10,524 bases of DNA from Ignavibacteriales bacterium (GCA_020059785.1 JAGVBL010000398.1:1-10524); one strand, 5' to 3'. Positions 1 through 7,024 are shown, numbered from the stretch's first letter. The notes: generated by a model from the letters alone, not told the origin. A program made the numbers and translations.

Positions 1-66
1 AAAAAAATTCTTACTTTTAATTATGACACTGGAGAAAGATATTTATCAATAGAGGGTTTGTACTGA
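1..66 (+). CDS. 3' end of an unidentified rightward gene (partial)
   Basis: Frame 1 is open from the window edge to a TGA at 64-66 and reads as 21 residues ending DTGERYLSIEGLY. The codons look like normal coding sequence, and the reading stops just before a long inverted repeat that separates it from the convergent decarboxylase gene. The product cannot be recognised from so short a tail. It could be chance, since 21 open codons in AT-rich DNA is weak evidence, but the position beside a convergent terminator-like element favours a real gene end. Confidence 0.4.
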   Translation, partial: KKILTFNYDTGERYLSIEGLY

Positions 67-75
67 TATAATTGA

Positions 76-117
76 AGAATTTACTCCCATTCTTAAACTC
101 GAATGGGAGTAAATTCT
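76..117. terminator. Perfect 17-bp inverted repeat between convergent gene ends
   Basis: Positions 76-92 pair perfectly with 101-117 (core ACTCCCATTC / GAATGGGAGT) around an 8-nt loop. The element lies between the TGA at 64-66 of the rightward gene tail and the TAA (119-121) of the leftward decarboxylase gene, so it is placed to end transcription from both sides. Neither side carries a strong uninterrupted T-tract; the closest is T5 at 126-130. It may therefore act as a weak bidirectional terminator or as a 3'-end-stabilising hairpin. Confidence 0.6.
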
Positions 118-118
118 A

Positions 119-1570
119 TTACTGATTTTTCAGTTCATTCAGTTTTTCATTTATTAACTTCCACGCAAACTCAACATGCCTCTCTTCCATTCGCAATCCG
201 GAGATAACCAATCTTATAGTAAACTTTCCTTTTAGTTTTGTGTGAACCAAAAATATTTTTCCTGTTTCATTAATTACATTCAGTAATTTTTCATTCAGAA
301 CATTTAATTGATCTTCTTTCAGGTTGTTGTTAGGATTAGCACGAAAACAAATTGTACCGAAATAGACAGGAGCTAACCTTTCAAAGTTTGGATTTTCATC
401 TATCCACCCGGCAAATAGTTTTGCTAATCTTAAGTGTTCGCGTAGTCTCTGTTGTAATCCTTCCACTCCAAAGTATCGTAGAACAAACCAGAATTTAATA
501 GAACGGAATCTTCTGCCGAGCTGAATTCCATAATCCATGTAGTTGATTACTGATTCCTCTGTTGTCTTAAGATATTCCGGAACAAGACTGAAAGCTCTCT
601 TCATAACATCAGGTTTAGATGTATAGAGTATACTGAAGTCCACAGGAACAAAGAGCCATTTATGAGGATTTATTACTAAAGAATCTGCTTTTTCCATTCC
701 CTTAAAAAAATTTTTCATTTCCGGGAGCATTGCAGTTACTCCGGCATAAGCACTGTCAACATGCAGCCATATCTTTTCTATTGCACAAATATTCGCAATC
801 GCATCAACAGGATCTATAGCTGTTGAAGAAGTTGTTCCAATAGTTGCAACTACACAAAACGGATGATAACCATTTAACCTGTCTTCTTTAATTGCCTCTT
901 CTAATTTATCGGGAAGCATCGCAAAGTTTTCATCGGTTGCAATTTTTCTAATACCGTTTAGCCCGATACCAAGTGTTAATGCTGCTTTTTCAATGGATGA
1001 GTGCGTCTGTTCCGTACAATACAAAATCATTTTGGGTAAGCCGGTCATTCCATTTGTGCGGACATCCAGACCCGTGTATTCACGCGCTGCGGCTATTGCA
1101 TGCATTGTACTTACAGAAGCTGTATCGTAAACAACACCAAAATAATTTGAAGGTAATCCAATAATCTCGCGGAACCAGTTGAGAACAGTTTCTTCAAGTT
1201 CAGTTCCGGATGGATTCGATTTCCAAACCATTCCATTTGCATTGAATGCTGCTGAAAGCAACTCACCCAATATTCCAGGTCCGCTCGATGTTGAATTGAA
1301 ATATGCCATAAAGTTCGGATGATTCCAGTGAGTTACACCGGGTAAAATAATTTTATTCAGGTCATCTATCATTCTATCAAAATTTTCTCCGTTCGATGGA
1401 GCTTTACCGGGTAATTGGGATTTTACTTCGCCTGGTTTTATTTGCGCAAGCACGGGATACTTTTCGATGTTATCAAGATAATCGGCAACCCAATCGATTA
1501 ATTGATAACCATATTCTTTAAATTCTTCAGAAGTCATATCCAATGAATTCTTGCTCTTGATCTTGCTCAT
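119..1570 (-). CDS. Aromatic-L-amino-acid decarboxylase-like PLP enzyme (group II decarboxylase)
   Basis: This 483-residue protein has the usual length of the aromatic amino acid decarboxylase family, which removes CO2 from Trp, Tyr, Phe or DOPA to give the amine. Visible hallmarks are HWNHPNFMAYFN (81-92), the SGTELE segment (121-126), the cofactor-stacking His190 in TEQTHSS, the pyridine-binding Asp272 in HVDSAYAG, and NPHKW with the PLP Schiff-base Lys304. Tyr333 in VPEYLKT matches the mobile-loop Tyr that protonates the substrate in decarboxylases; aldehyde synthases of this family have Phe there, so decarboxylation is expected. The substrate cannot be read from sequence. The enzyme should be cytosolic. 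The ATG start has a weak purine-rich stretch (AGAGAG) that overlaps the TAG stop of the upstream hydrolase gene, so the two are probably co-transcribed and translationally coupled. Confidence 0.87.
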   Translation of the reverse strand: MSKIKSKNSLDMTSEEFKEYGYQLIDWVADYLDNIEKYPVLAQIKPGEVKSQLPGKAPSNGENFDRMIDDLNKIILPGVTHWNHPNFMAYFNSTSSGPGILGELLSAAFNANGMVWKSNPSGTELEETVLNWFREIIGLPSNYFGVVYDTASVSTMHAIAAAREYTGLDVRTNGMTGLPKMILYCTEQTHSSIEKAALTLGIGLNGIRKIATDENFAMLPDKLEEAIKEDRLNGYHPFCVVATIGTTSSTAIDPVDAIANICAIEKIWLHVDSAYAGVTAMLPEMKNFFKGMEKADSLVINPHKWLFVPVDFSILYTSKPDVMKRAFSLVPEYLKTTEESVINYMDYGIQLGRRFRSIKFWFVLRYFGVEGLQQRLREHLRLAKLFAGWIDENPNFERLAPVYFGTICFRANPNNNLKEDQLNVLNEKLLNVINETGKIFLVHTKLKGKFTIRLVISGLRMEERHVEFAWKLINEKLNELKNQ

Positions 1571-1581
1571 GATCTTACTCT

Positions 1582-2418
1582 CTAAAAATTAATTTTATCT
1601 AACCACTCACAGACAATTTTAGTCAGTTTAATTCTGCTATCGGAGAATGAATGACCGGTTTCTAAAATATGTTCCTGGTAATTTTCAGCGCCAGCCATTT
1701 TCAATGCACCGACCATTGGTTTATGATGAATATCAATCGGTGCTATCGTATCATGTTTAGCAGCTACTATCAGCCAGTTTTTACTCTTCAGCGTATCAAG
1801 ATGATTTAGCAGATTCCATTCTTTTTTATTAGTGACCATCTCGTTTAATAGTGTTTCTGCCGAATCACAATGAACAAACTCCATTGCCGGCTGCATCGTA
1901 TCGGCACTAAACTTAATCAGCTCGTTATTTCCTTCAATGAATTCACCGAAAAGTCCGGAATTAAAACCGGCAATCGAAGCAATATTTTTTATTTGATCAT
2001 ATTTAATTGAATTATACACCGCTGCAAATCCGCCCATGCTATGACCGATTAAAATAATTTTACTGGTATCAACTTTGTATTTTTCTTCAGCTGTGTTACT
2101 TTTTAAAAATTGAATTGAATTATCAGTATCTTCAACAAGGTTTGTCCAGAGGTATTCCCCTTCGCTCCCCCAGCATCCGCGGTAATGAAAAACCATAACA
2201 TTAAAACCGATTCTTCTAACTGCATGGGCAATATCAAAATTTACTTCGTTACCGGGGAAACCATGAAGCATAAGTATCGTAGGGTGAAGCCCCTCACCGG
2301 ATGCAAAGAAAAATGTTCCGAGTAATCTGCATCCATTACTTGAAAATGAAACGGGCGTCATTGATGCCGGAAATTTGGGGTCATTAGGTGCGTCTTGTGT
2401 TACCGGATCGAAATTCAT
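1582..2418 (-). CDS. Alpha/beta hydrolase (serine hydrolase, esterase/acylaminoacyl-peptidase-like)
   Basis: The product is a 278-residue single-domain alpha/beta hydrolase. LHGFPG (51-56) is the oxyanion-hole HG motif, YRGCWGSEG (79-87) is a common strand-loop in this superfamily, and GHSMGG (125-130) carries nucleophile Ser127. Asp223 in AAKHDTIAP and His256 in ETGHSFSD complete the triad. No signal peptide is visible, so it is likely cytosolic; the substrate is unknown. The frame opens further at a TTG (2445), but the ATG at 2418 is preferred because AGAAGAG lies 5 nt upstream of it and because a likely -7 promoter box overlaps the TTG. The decarboxylase gene follows after 11 nt, which suggests a two-gene operon, although no pathway link is evident. 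Confidence 0.85.
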   Translation of the reverse strand: MNFDPVTQDAPNDPKFPASMTPVSFSSNGCRLLGTFFFASGEGLHPTILMLHGFPGNEVNFDIAHAVRRIGFNVMVFHYRGCWGSEGEYLWTNLVEDTDNSIQFLKSNTAEEKYKVDTSKIILIGHSMGGFAAVYNSIKYDQIKNIASIAGFNSGLFGEFIEGNNELIKFSADTMQPAMEFVHCDSAETLLNEMVTNKKEWNLLNHLDTLKSKNWLIVAAKHDTIAPIDIHHKPMVGALKMAGAENYQEHILETGHSFSDSRIKLTKIVCEWLDKINF

Positions 2419-2442
2419 TTCAACTCTTCTAAATATTTGAAT

Positions 2443-2450
2443 CAAAAATA
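2443..2450 (-). promoter_or_regulatory. Putative Bacteroidota-type -7 box for the hydrolase-decarboxylase operon
   Basis: On the minus strand this reads TATTTTTG, matching the TAnnTTTG -7 consensus of Bacteroidota primary sigma factor promoters. It lies 24 nt before the preferred ATG and would give a short leader that contains the AGAAGAG ribosome site. No clear -33 TTG is seen. A 10-bp perfect palindrome, CTGTTAACAG at 2461-2470, lies just upstream and could be an operator or part of the upstream element. Confidence 0.4.
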
Positions 2451-2510
2451 AGAATAAAACCTGTTAACAGTTAGCTTTCTACTTTATTTTCTATTCGCAT
2501 CTTCATTTCT

Positions 2511-2518
2511 TATCTTTG
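2511..2518 (+). promoter_or_regulatory. Putative Bacteroidota-type -7 box for proS
   Basis: TATCTTTG matches TAnnTTTG and lies 29 nt before the proS ATG. Upstream at the right distance is only a T-rich stretch (2484-2490), not a clear TTG. The leader between this box and the ATG has no obvious Shine-Dalgarno sequence, which is common in Bacteroidota. Confidence 0.45.
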
Positions 2519-2547
2519 CTCATTATTTTTCAATAATTCTGAGATAT

Positions 2548-4233
2548 ATGCGATTTACTAAAAATTTTATCCCGACTCTTAAAGAAATTCCGGCAGATGC
2601 CGTTATACCAAGTCATGTTTTAATGATCCGTTCCGGTATGGTAAGAATGCTATCCGCTGGAATTTATTCCTTTCTACCTCTTGGATATAAAATTGTAAGA
2701 AAAATTTCTGATATTATCCGCGAAGAGATGAATGCAATAGGCGGACAGGAATTTCACTTTCCGGGATTAAATCCGAAAGAGATCTGGGATGCTACCGGAA
2801 GAGTTGAAGCTTTTGGAGATATTCTATTCCACATTAAAAACCGTGAATACGTTCTTGCACCTACACATGAAGAGATTGTTGCATTCCATGCCAAAGGTGC
2901 GGTTACATCTTATAAAGAGTTACCACAAATCTGGTATCAGATACAGACTAAATTCCGTAATGAACCGAGACCGAGAAGCGGAGTTATACGGGGACGGCAA
3001 TTTTTAATGAAGGACGCTTACACACTCGATAAAGATTTTGAAGGTCTTGATGTTGGCTACGCTAAACATGACATGGCTTATAGAAAAATTTTTGATAGAT
3101 GCAGACTTAAATACTTTGTTGTTGGAGCTTCATCCGGTGCAATGGGCGGAAGCAAATCAGAAGAGTTTATGGTTAAGAGCGATGCCGGTGAAGATACAAT
3201 AGCTTATTGCGAAAAGTGCGGTTACGCTGCAAATGTAGAAGTTGCTCAATCAGTTGCAAAATCTGCAACACGGCATTCGGAAAGTAAATCGTATTATGAG
3301 ATTTCGACACCTAATGTAAAATCAATTGATGAGCTTTGCGCATTCTTGAAAATTGATGAACATGAGACTGCTAAATCGAGAATCTATATTCATTATGGTA
3401 AACCGGTTCTTGTACTTATGCTTGGCAACGATGAAGTTAACGAGACAAAACTTGGTTCACTGCTTGGCGGCAATGTTCGTCCTGCACATCCCGAAGAACT
3501 AAAAGAAATCTCCGGTGCCGACGCCGGTTCAATCGGTCCGATCGGATTTAAGAACAGAATTATTGCCGATAAACTTTTAAAAGAAGGCAATAATCTTTAC
3601 AGCGGGGCCAACAAAAACGATTATCACATAGGCGGAATAGATCTAAAACGCGATGTACCGAACATTGAATATGCAGACCTTCGCACGGTTGAAAACGGTG
3701 AATCGTGTGTTCGCTGCAGTTCTACTCTGGAAGTGTTCAAGGCAATTGAATTAGGACATATATTTAAGCTTGGTACAAAATATTCCGAAGCGCTTGGTGT
3801 TAATTACCTTGATGAAAATGGAAAAGAACATCCAATTGTAATGGGAAGTTACGGAATAGGTGTTGAGAGAATTTTTGCGTGTTACATCGAGCAGAATTAC
3901 GACGATAAAGGAATAATCTGGAAGAAACCTCTTGCTCCGTTCGATATTCATCTTATCGGACTAAATATGAAAAACGGATTGGTCGCTGATACTTCAAATA
4001 AACTTTATGATGATTTACAAAAGGAAGGGTTTGAGGTTCTATACGATGACAGAAATGATGTTAGTGCCGGAGTTAAATTTAACGATGCCGATCTGCTTGG
4101 AATGCCGGTTCAGGTTATTGTTGGTGAGAAGAATTTGAAAGACGGAAAAGTTGAATTGAAACTACGTGTAACAAATGAAAAAAGTATTTTAGAACTCTCC
4201 GGATTAATAAAAAAACTAAAAGAACAAAACTAA
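2548..4233 (+). CDS. proS: Prolyl-tRNA synthetase, bacterial type with inserted editing domain
   Basis: This class II synthetase attaches proline to tRNA(Pro) in the cytosol. At 561 residues it is close to the usual length of about 570 for the bacterial-type enzyme. In order: the N-terminal catalytic part with APTHEE (104-109); motif 2, FRNEPRPRSGVIRGRQ to MKDAY (137-158); an inserted YbaK-like editing domain, roughly 225-395, which in this family clears Ala-tRNA(Pro); motif 3, GSYGIGVER (433-441); and the C-terminal anticodon-binding domain from about 462, including PLAPFDIHLIGL and DRNDVSAGVKFNDADLLGMP. CxxC pairs at 221/224 and 387/390 flank the inserted domain and could form a metal site; this is inference. 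The gene has its own likely promoter and is first in a rightward run with the methyltransferase and the UroD-like gene. Confidence 0.96.
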   Translation: MRFTKNFIPTLKEIPADAVIPSHVLMIRSGMVRMLSAGIYSFLPLGYKIVRKISDIIREEMNAIGGQEFHFPGLNPKEIWDATGRVEAFGDILFHIKNREYVLAPTHEEIVAFHAKGAVTSYKELPQIWYQIQTKFRNEPRPRSGVIRGRQFLMKDAYTLDKDFEGLDVGYAKHDMAYRKIFDRCRLKYFVVGASSGAMGGSKSEEFMVKSDAGEDTIAYCEKCGYAANVEVAQSVAKSATRHSESKSYYEISTPNVKSIDELCAFLKIDEHETAKSRIYIHYGKPVLVLMLGNDEVNETKLGSLLGGNVRPAHPEELKEISGADAGSIGPIGFKNRIIADKLLKEGNNLYSGANKNDYHIGGIDLKRDVPNIEYADLRTVENGESCVRCSSTLEVFKAIELGHIFKLGTKYSEALGVNYLDENGKEHPIVMGSYGIGVERIFACYIEQNYDDKGIIWKKPLAPFDIHLIGLNMKNGLVADTSNKLYDDLQKEGFEVLYDDRNDVSAGVKFNDADLLGMPVQVIVGEKNLKDGKVELKLRVTNEKSILELSGLIKKLKEQN

Positions 4234-4297
4234 GATTCAGCGCAAAGAACTAAGAAAATTTTCGTGGCAGCTTTTAAACATTTCGTGTTAGTCTTTT

Positions 4298-4972
4298 ATG
4301 ACATCAAAACTCTTTATAGTATCAACACCAATCGGTAATTACAACGATATTACTCTCCGTGCTATTAATATTCTCAAAGAAGTCGATTTTATTATCTGCG
4401 AAGAATTTAAAGAAGCACGCCGGTTACTTTCACATTTCAAAATTGATAAAGAATTATTCTCGCTGAATGAACACAACGAAGTAGAAGCAAGTGAAGAAAT
4501 TCTAAGAAAGATTAAAGAAAATAAATCCGCAGCTTTAATATCCGATTGCGGGACACCCCTTTTCTCGGATCCGGGGACAAAACTTGTACAGATGTGTATT
4601 GCAAACGGCATTGAAGTAATACCTATTCCCGGAACAAGTTCAATTATGGCTGCACTTGTCGGTTCCGGATTTTCACTCGATCGGTTTTATTACGCCGGTT
4701 GGCTCTCTCCAAAATCAGATATTCGCAAAAAAGAATTACTCAGATTAAAAAGTATTAAAGAAATTATTGTGTTGATGGAAACACCTTACCGGCTTAAGGC
4801 AATTTTAACGGACATTGTTAAAATATTCGGAAGTAATACCCGATTAGTAGTTGGATTCGATCTGACATTACCGACAGAAAAATTTTTACGCGGCACATCT
4901 GCAGATATTCTAAAAATTGTTGAAACAAAAAATCTTAAAGGCGAGTTTGTTATTATTATAGATAACACATAA
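4298..4972 (+). CDS. rsmI: RsmI-like SAM-dependent methyltransferase (16S rRNA C1402 2'-O type), short form
   Basis: The 224-residue protein belongs to the SAM-dependent tetrapyrrole methylase fold. STPIGN (9-14), ITLRAINILKEVDFI, LNEHNE (56-61), SDCGTPLFSDPG (82-93) and PIPGTSS (109-115) follow the RsmI order; RsmI methylates the ribose of C1402 in the decoding centre of 16S rRNA. Two things are atypical. The usual AEDTR segment reads CEEFKEARRLL (34-44), and the protein stops at GEFVIIIDNT, where standard RsmI of about 280 residues continues into a small C-terminal domain. It may therefore be an RsmI paralogue rather than the orthologue. The ATG has no evident Shine-Dalgarno sequence. The 64-nt gap from proS shows no convincing terminator, so readthrough is likely. 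Confidence 0.72.
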   Translation: MTSKLFIVSTPIGNYNDITLRAINILKEVDFIICEEFKEARRLLSHFKIDKELFSLNEHNEVEASEEILRKIKENKSAALISDCGTPLFSDPGTKLVQMCIANGIEVIPIPGTSSIMAALVGSGFSLDRFYYAGWLSPKSDIRKKELLRLKSIKEIIVLMETPYRLKAILTDIVKIFGSNTRLVVGFDLTLPTEKFLRGTSADILKIVETKNLKGEFVIIIDNT

Positions 4973-4983
4973 GGATACTTCGA

Positions 4984-5988
4984 ATGAAGCGCAACATGTT
5001 CAGCTGGCTGGAAGAATTAAAATCCACTTCCAGTAAAAAACCGTTACCGGTACTTTCATTTCCGGCTATTCAACTTATCAATGTTACCGTCAACGACATT
5101 GTAAAGAATGGTGAAATCCAGGCTATGTGTATGAAAGCAATTTCAGAGAGATATAATACGGCTGCTTCTGTCAGTAACATGGATCTTTCAGTTGAAGCAG
5201 AAGCATTCGGTTCGCATATATTGTTTTCGGATGATGAAGTACCTACTGTAACAGGTTCGCTGGTAAATACAGAAGATGATGTTGATGCTCTCCAAATTCC
5301 AAAAATTGGAACAGCACGTACAGGTGAATACATTAAAGCAATTGAGTTGGCTTCGAAGGAAATTGCGGACCGACCTGTAATTGCAGGTGTTATTGGTCCG
5401 TTCTCGCTTAGCGGTCGGCTTGCAGAGATTACAGAATTTATGATGAAAACCATAACCGAACCGGAAACAGCTCATAAAATATTATCGAAAGCTGCCAGTT
5501 TTTTAACCGATTACATTCTTGCATTCAAAGAAGCCGGTGCCAATGGAGTAATTATGGCCGAACCTGCTGCCGGTTTATTATCCCCTGAATTATGTGCAGA
5601 GTTTTCGAGTAATTACATAAAACAAATTATACAAAAAGTTGAAGACGAAAACTTTATAGTTATTTATCATAATTGCGGGAACACAGTTCCGCTTATAAAC
5701 GAAATTTTGTCAACCGGGGCAAGAGCAATTCATCTTGGTAACGCAATTAATCTGGCGGGTGTAATTGAAAAATATCCTTTAGAAAAAATTATACTCGGTA
5801 ATTTAGATCCGTCCGGAGTATTCTTAAATGGGAACCCAGAATCTGTTTCACACTCAACAAGAAAATTATTAGACACGCTTTGCAAATACCCCAACTGGGT
5901 TATCTCCTCCGGATGTGATATTCCACCAATGACACCAATAGAAAACAGCGATAGTTTCTTTGAAACAGTTAGTGAATTTTATAAATGA
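4984..5988 (+). CDS. MtaA/CmuA-type methyltransferase, uroporphyrinogen decarboxylase superfamily
   Basis: The 334-residue protein has the URO-D TIM-barrel pattern but is not a true haem-pathway decarboxylase. The N-terminal arginine-rich substrate motif (RQAGRY) is absent; the equivalent stretch reads PVLSFPAIQLINV (22-34). Instead it carries the HxC...C zinc site of the corrinoid-dependent methyltransferases: His229 and Cys231 in YHNCGN, and Cys311 in SSGCD. MDLSVEAEAFG (66-76), AEPAAGLLSP (192-201) and GNLDP (272-276) also fit MtaA/CmuA relatives. Such enzymes move methyl groups between a corrinoid and a thiol. The acceptor here is unknown and no corrinoid protein is encoded in the window. 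The Shine-Dalgarno AAGGA (4971-4975) overlaps the TAA of the methyltransferase gene, so the two are translationally coupled. Confidence 0.78.
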   Translation: MKRNMFSWLEELKSTSSKKPLPVLSFPAIQLINVTVNDIVKNGEIQAMCMKAISERYNTAASVSNMDLSVEAEAFGSHILFSDDEVPTVTGSLVNTEDDVDALQIPKIGTARTGEYIKAIELASKEIADRPVIAGVIGPFSLSGRLAEITEFMMKTITEPETAHKILSKAASFLTDYILAFKEAGANGVIMAEPAAGLLSPELCAEFSSNYIKQIIQKVEDENFIVIYHNCGNTVPLINEILSTGARAIHLGNAINLAGVIEKYPLEKIILGNLDPSGVFLNGNPESVSHSTRKLLDTLCKYPNWVISSGCDIPPMTPIENSDSFFETVSEFYK

Positions 5989-6001
5989 AATTAAGATAAA
6001 A

Positions 6002-6313
6002 ATGCCGCCAGCAAAATTCAGAATTCCAACAACATATTTATTCCTCCCTCTTTTTTTATTCATAAATTTTCTCCATAATGCTCAACCTAAGAATGAGGGA
6101 ACACTTCGAAAACCGGAATTAGTAGAGTTAATAAAACTGGATTCCACTTTTCATCTTGATATTAGATATGCAACGGAAAATAATTTTATCGGCAAACCCG
6201 TCTATTCACAAGCAAGAGCTTTTCTTCAAAAACCCGCAGCCGAAGCTTTGGTAAGAGTGAATCGAAAATTAAAAGAGCATGGATTTGGTTTAATTGGCAG
6301 CTATATTCCATAA
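6002..6313 (+). pseudogene. VanX/DdpX-type D-alanyl-D-alanine dipeptidase, 5' fragment
   Basis: The 103 residues start with a hydrophobic export signal (about 9-26) and continue as the N-terminal part of a peptidase M15D protein: ELVELIKLDSTFHLDIRYATENNFIGKPVYSQARAF, then LVRVNRKLKEHGFGLI. In the family this leads into the GYRP segment and the SxHxxGxAxD and ExxH zinc and catalytic residues, for a total of about 200 residues. Here family resemblance ends at about 6295 and the frame closes after GSYIP, so every zinc ligand is missing and the product cannot be active. The intact enzyme would cleave D-Ala-D-Ala in the periplasm. The ATG lies 13 nt after the preceding gene, so the fragment is probably still transcribed. 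No remaining 3' part is found downstream. Confidence 0.75.
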
Positions 6314-6331
6314 TCGATATAAAGTTTGAAG

Positions 6332-6370
6332 AGTTATAACAAGATATGTTTCTGATGACACTACAAAAAA
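6332..6370 (+). repeat. Left copy of a 39-bp direct repeat (sialidase leader remnant)
   Basis: This stretch matches 7025-7063 at 33 of 39 positions, with shared cores AACAAGA and GTTTCTGATGA. In the right copy these bases are the ribosome-binding leader and first codons of the truncated sialidase. The left copy also contains an ATG (6355), but that frame closes after MTLQKK. It therefore looks like the decayed start of a related gene, or a duplication that accompanied arrival of the transposase module. Confidence 0.6.
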
Positions 6371-6399
6371 AATAATTTTATATTTATAACTTACCAGGA

Positions 6400-6421
6400 C
6401 GTCGAGGACCACTCCTCGACG
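6400..6421. repeat. REP-like hairpin, left of the RAYT gene
   Basis: CGTCGAGGA (6400-6408) and TCCTCGACG (6413-6421) form a perfect 9-bp GC-rich stem with a 4-nt loop, CCAC (GTGG on the minus strand). It lies 14 nt before the transposase start codon and is strikingly GC-rich against its AT-rich surroundings. Hairpins of this kind are the known partners and substrates of REP-associated tyrosine transposases. A related copy in opposite orientation follows the gene at 6994-7015. Confidence 0.75.
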
Positions 6422-6435
6422 AGACTATTAAATAA

Positions 6436-6990
6436 ATGGGTTTAAGAAGAAGAAATAATTTAACTGAAGAATTATTCTTTTTTGTTACCACAACTATAAA
6501 AAATTTTATCAAGGTTTTTACAGAAGACGTGTATTGTGAAGCGTTGATAAATAATATAAAGTACTATCAAAAAAGATATTCCTTTGATATTATTGCTTAT
6601 GTAATTATGCCAACACATTTTCATTGGGTTATTAAAGTGGTCCCATCTAAAGGGACAATCTCCGATATTATGAGAGATATTAAAAAGTATAGTGCTTGGG
6701 ATATCTTAGAAAAACTTGAAGGAGAAAAATCCCCGCTATTACAAAACTTCATTAATATTGAACTTCCAAAACAAAAACGACAACTATGGATGCACCGGTT
6801 CGATGATAAAGTAATAAAAAACCAAAAAATGCTTTGGTCTTCTATAAGATATATTCATAATAATCCTGTCAACGCTGGCTTGGTTGATAAACCTGAATCT
6901 TATAAATATTCCAGTGCTAGAAATTATCTTCTTAATGATAATACTATTTTATATGTTGAAAAAAGTTGGGCAGGAACATTAATAATGTAA
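6436..6990 (+). mobile_element. REP-associated tyrosine transposase (RAYT, Y1/IS200-like family)
   Basis: The 184-residue protein is a complete-looking single-domain Y1 transposase. MPTHFHWVIKV (58-68) holds the metal-binding HUH-type pair His61 and His63. DIKKYSAWDI (81-90) holds the likely nucleophile Tyr85. The RAYT C-terminal signature is RYIHNNPVNAGLV (138-150) followed by YKYSSARNY (156-164). Members of this family cut and join single-stranded DNA at REP hairpins and are usually domesticated, vertically maintained genes rather than free insertion sequences. The gene is tightly flanked by two REP-like hairpins and interrupts a region of truncated genes. All visible catalytic residues are present, so activity is plausible. 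There is no clear Shine-Dalgarno sequence, and expression may be low. Confidence 0.9.
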
Positions 6991-6993
6991 TTT

Positions 6994-7015
6994 TGTCAAG
7001 GAATGGTACTTGACA
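6994..7015. repeat. REP-like hairpin, right of the RAYT gene
   Basis: TGTCAAG (6994-7000) pairs with CTTGACA (7009-7015) around an 8-nt middle, GAATGGTA, beginning 4 nt after the transposase stop codon. Its 20-nt core (6995-7014) matches the reverse complement of the left hairpin core (6401-6420) at 16 of 20 positions, and the direct orientation at only 13. The two hairpins are therefore inverted copies flanking the gene. It might also act as a weak terminator for the transposase gene, but no T-tract follows. Confidence 0.65.
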
Positions 7016-7024
7016 CCAATTGAT

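Noticed and set aside
2419..2445. Nine-residue N-terminal extension of the hydrolase from a TTG start.
   Set aside because: The TTG lies inside a likely -7 promoter box and has no ribosome site, whereas the ATG at 2418 has AGAAGAG upstream.
4234..4297. Gap between proS and the methyltransferase gene containing GCGCAAAGAACTAAG and TTTCGTGTTAGTCTTT, imperfect inverted complements that also recall dispersed 'CGCAAAG / TTCGTG' intergenic repeats.
   Set aside because: Pairing needs gaps, there is no terminator tail, and a single copy in the window cannot show that it belongs to a repeat family.
5070..5475. Two overlapping antisense frames of 127 and 95 codons opposite the UroD-like gene.
   Set aside because: They lie opposite a well-supported conserved gene, show no recognisable motifs and have no ribosome sites; they are codon shadows.
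5960..6001. Earlier ATG (5960) for the dipeptidase fragment, inside the end of the UroD-like gene.
   Set aside because: Starting at 6002 places the signal peptide near the N-terminus with a short normal gap; the earlier start would add residues encoded by an overlapping conserved gene.
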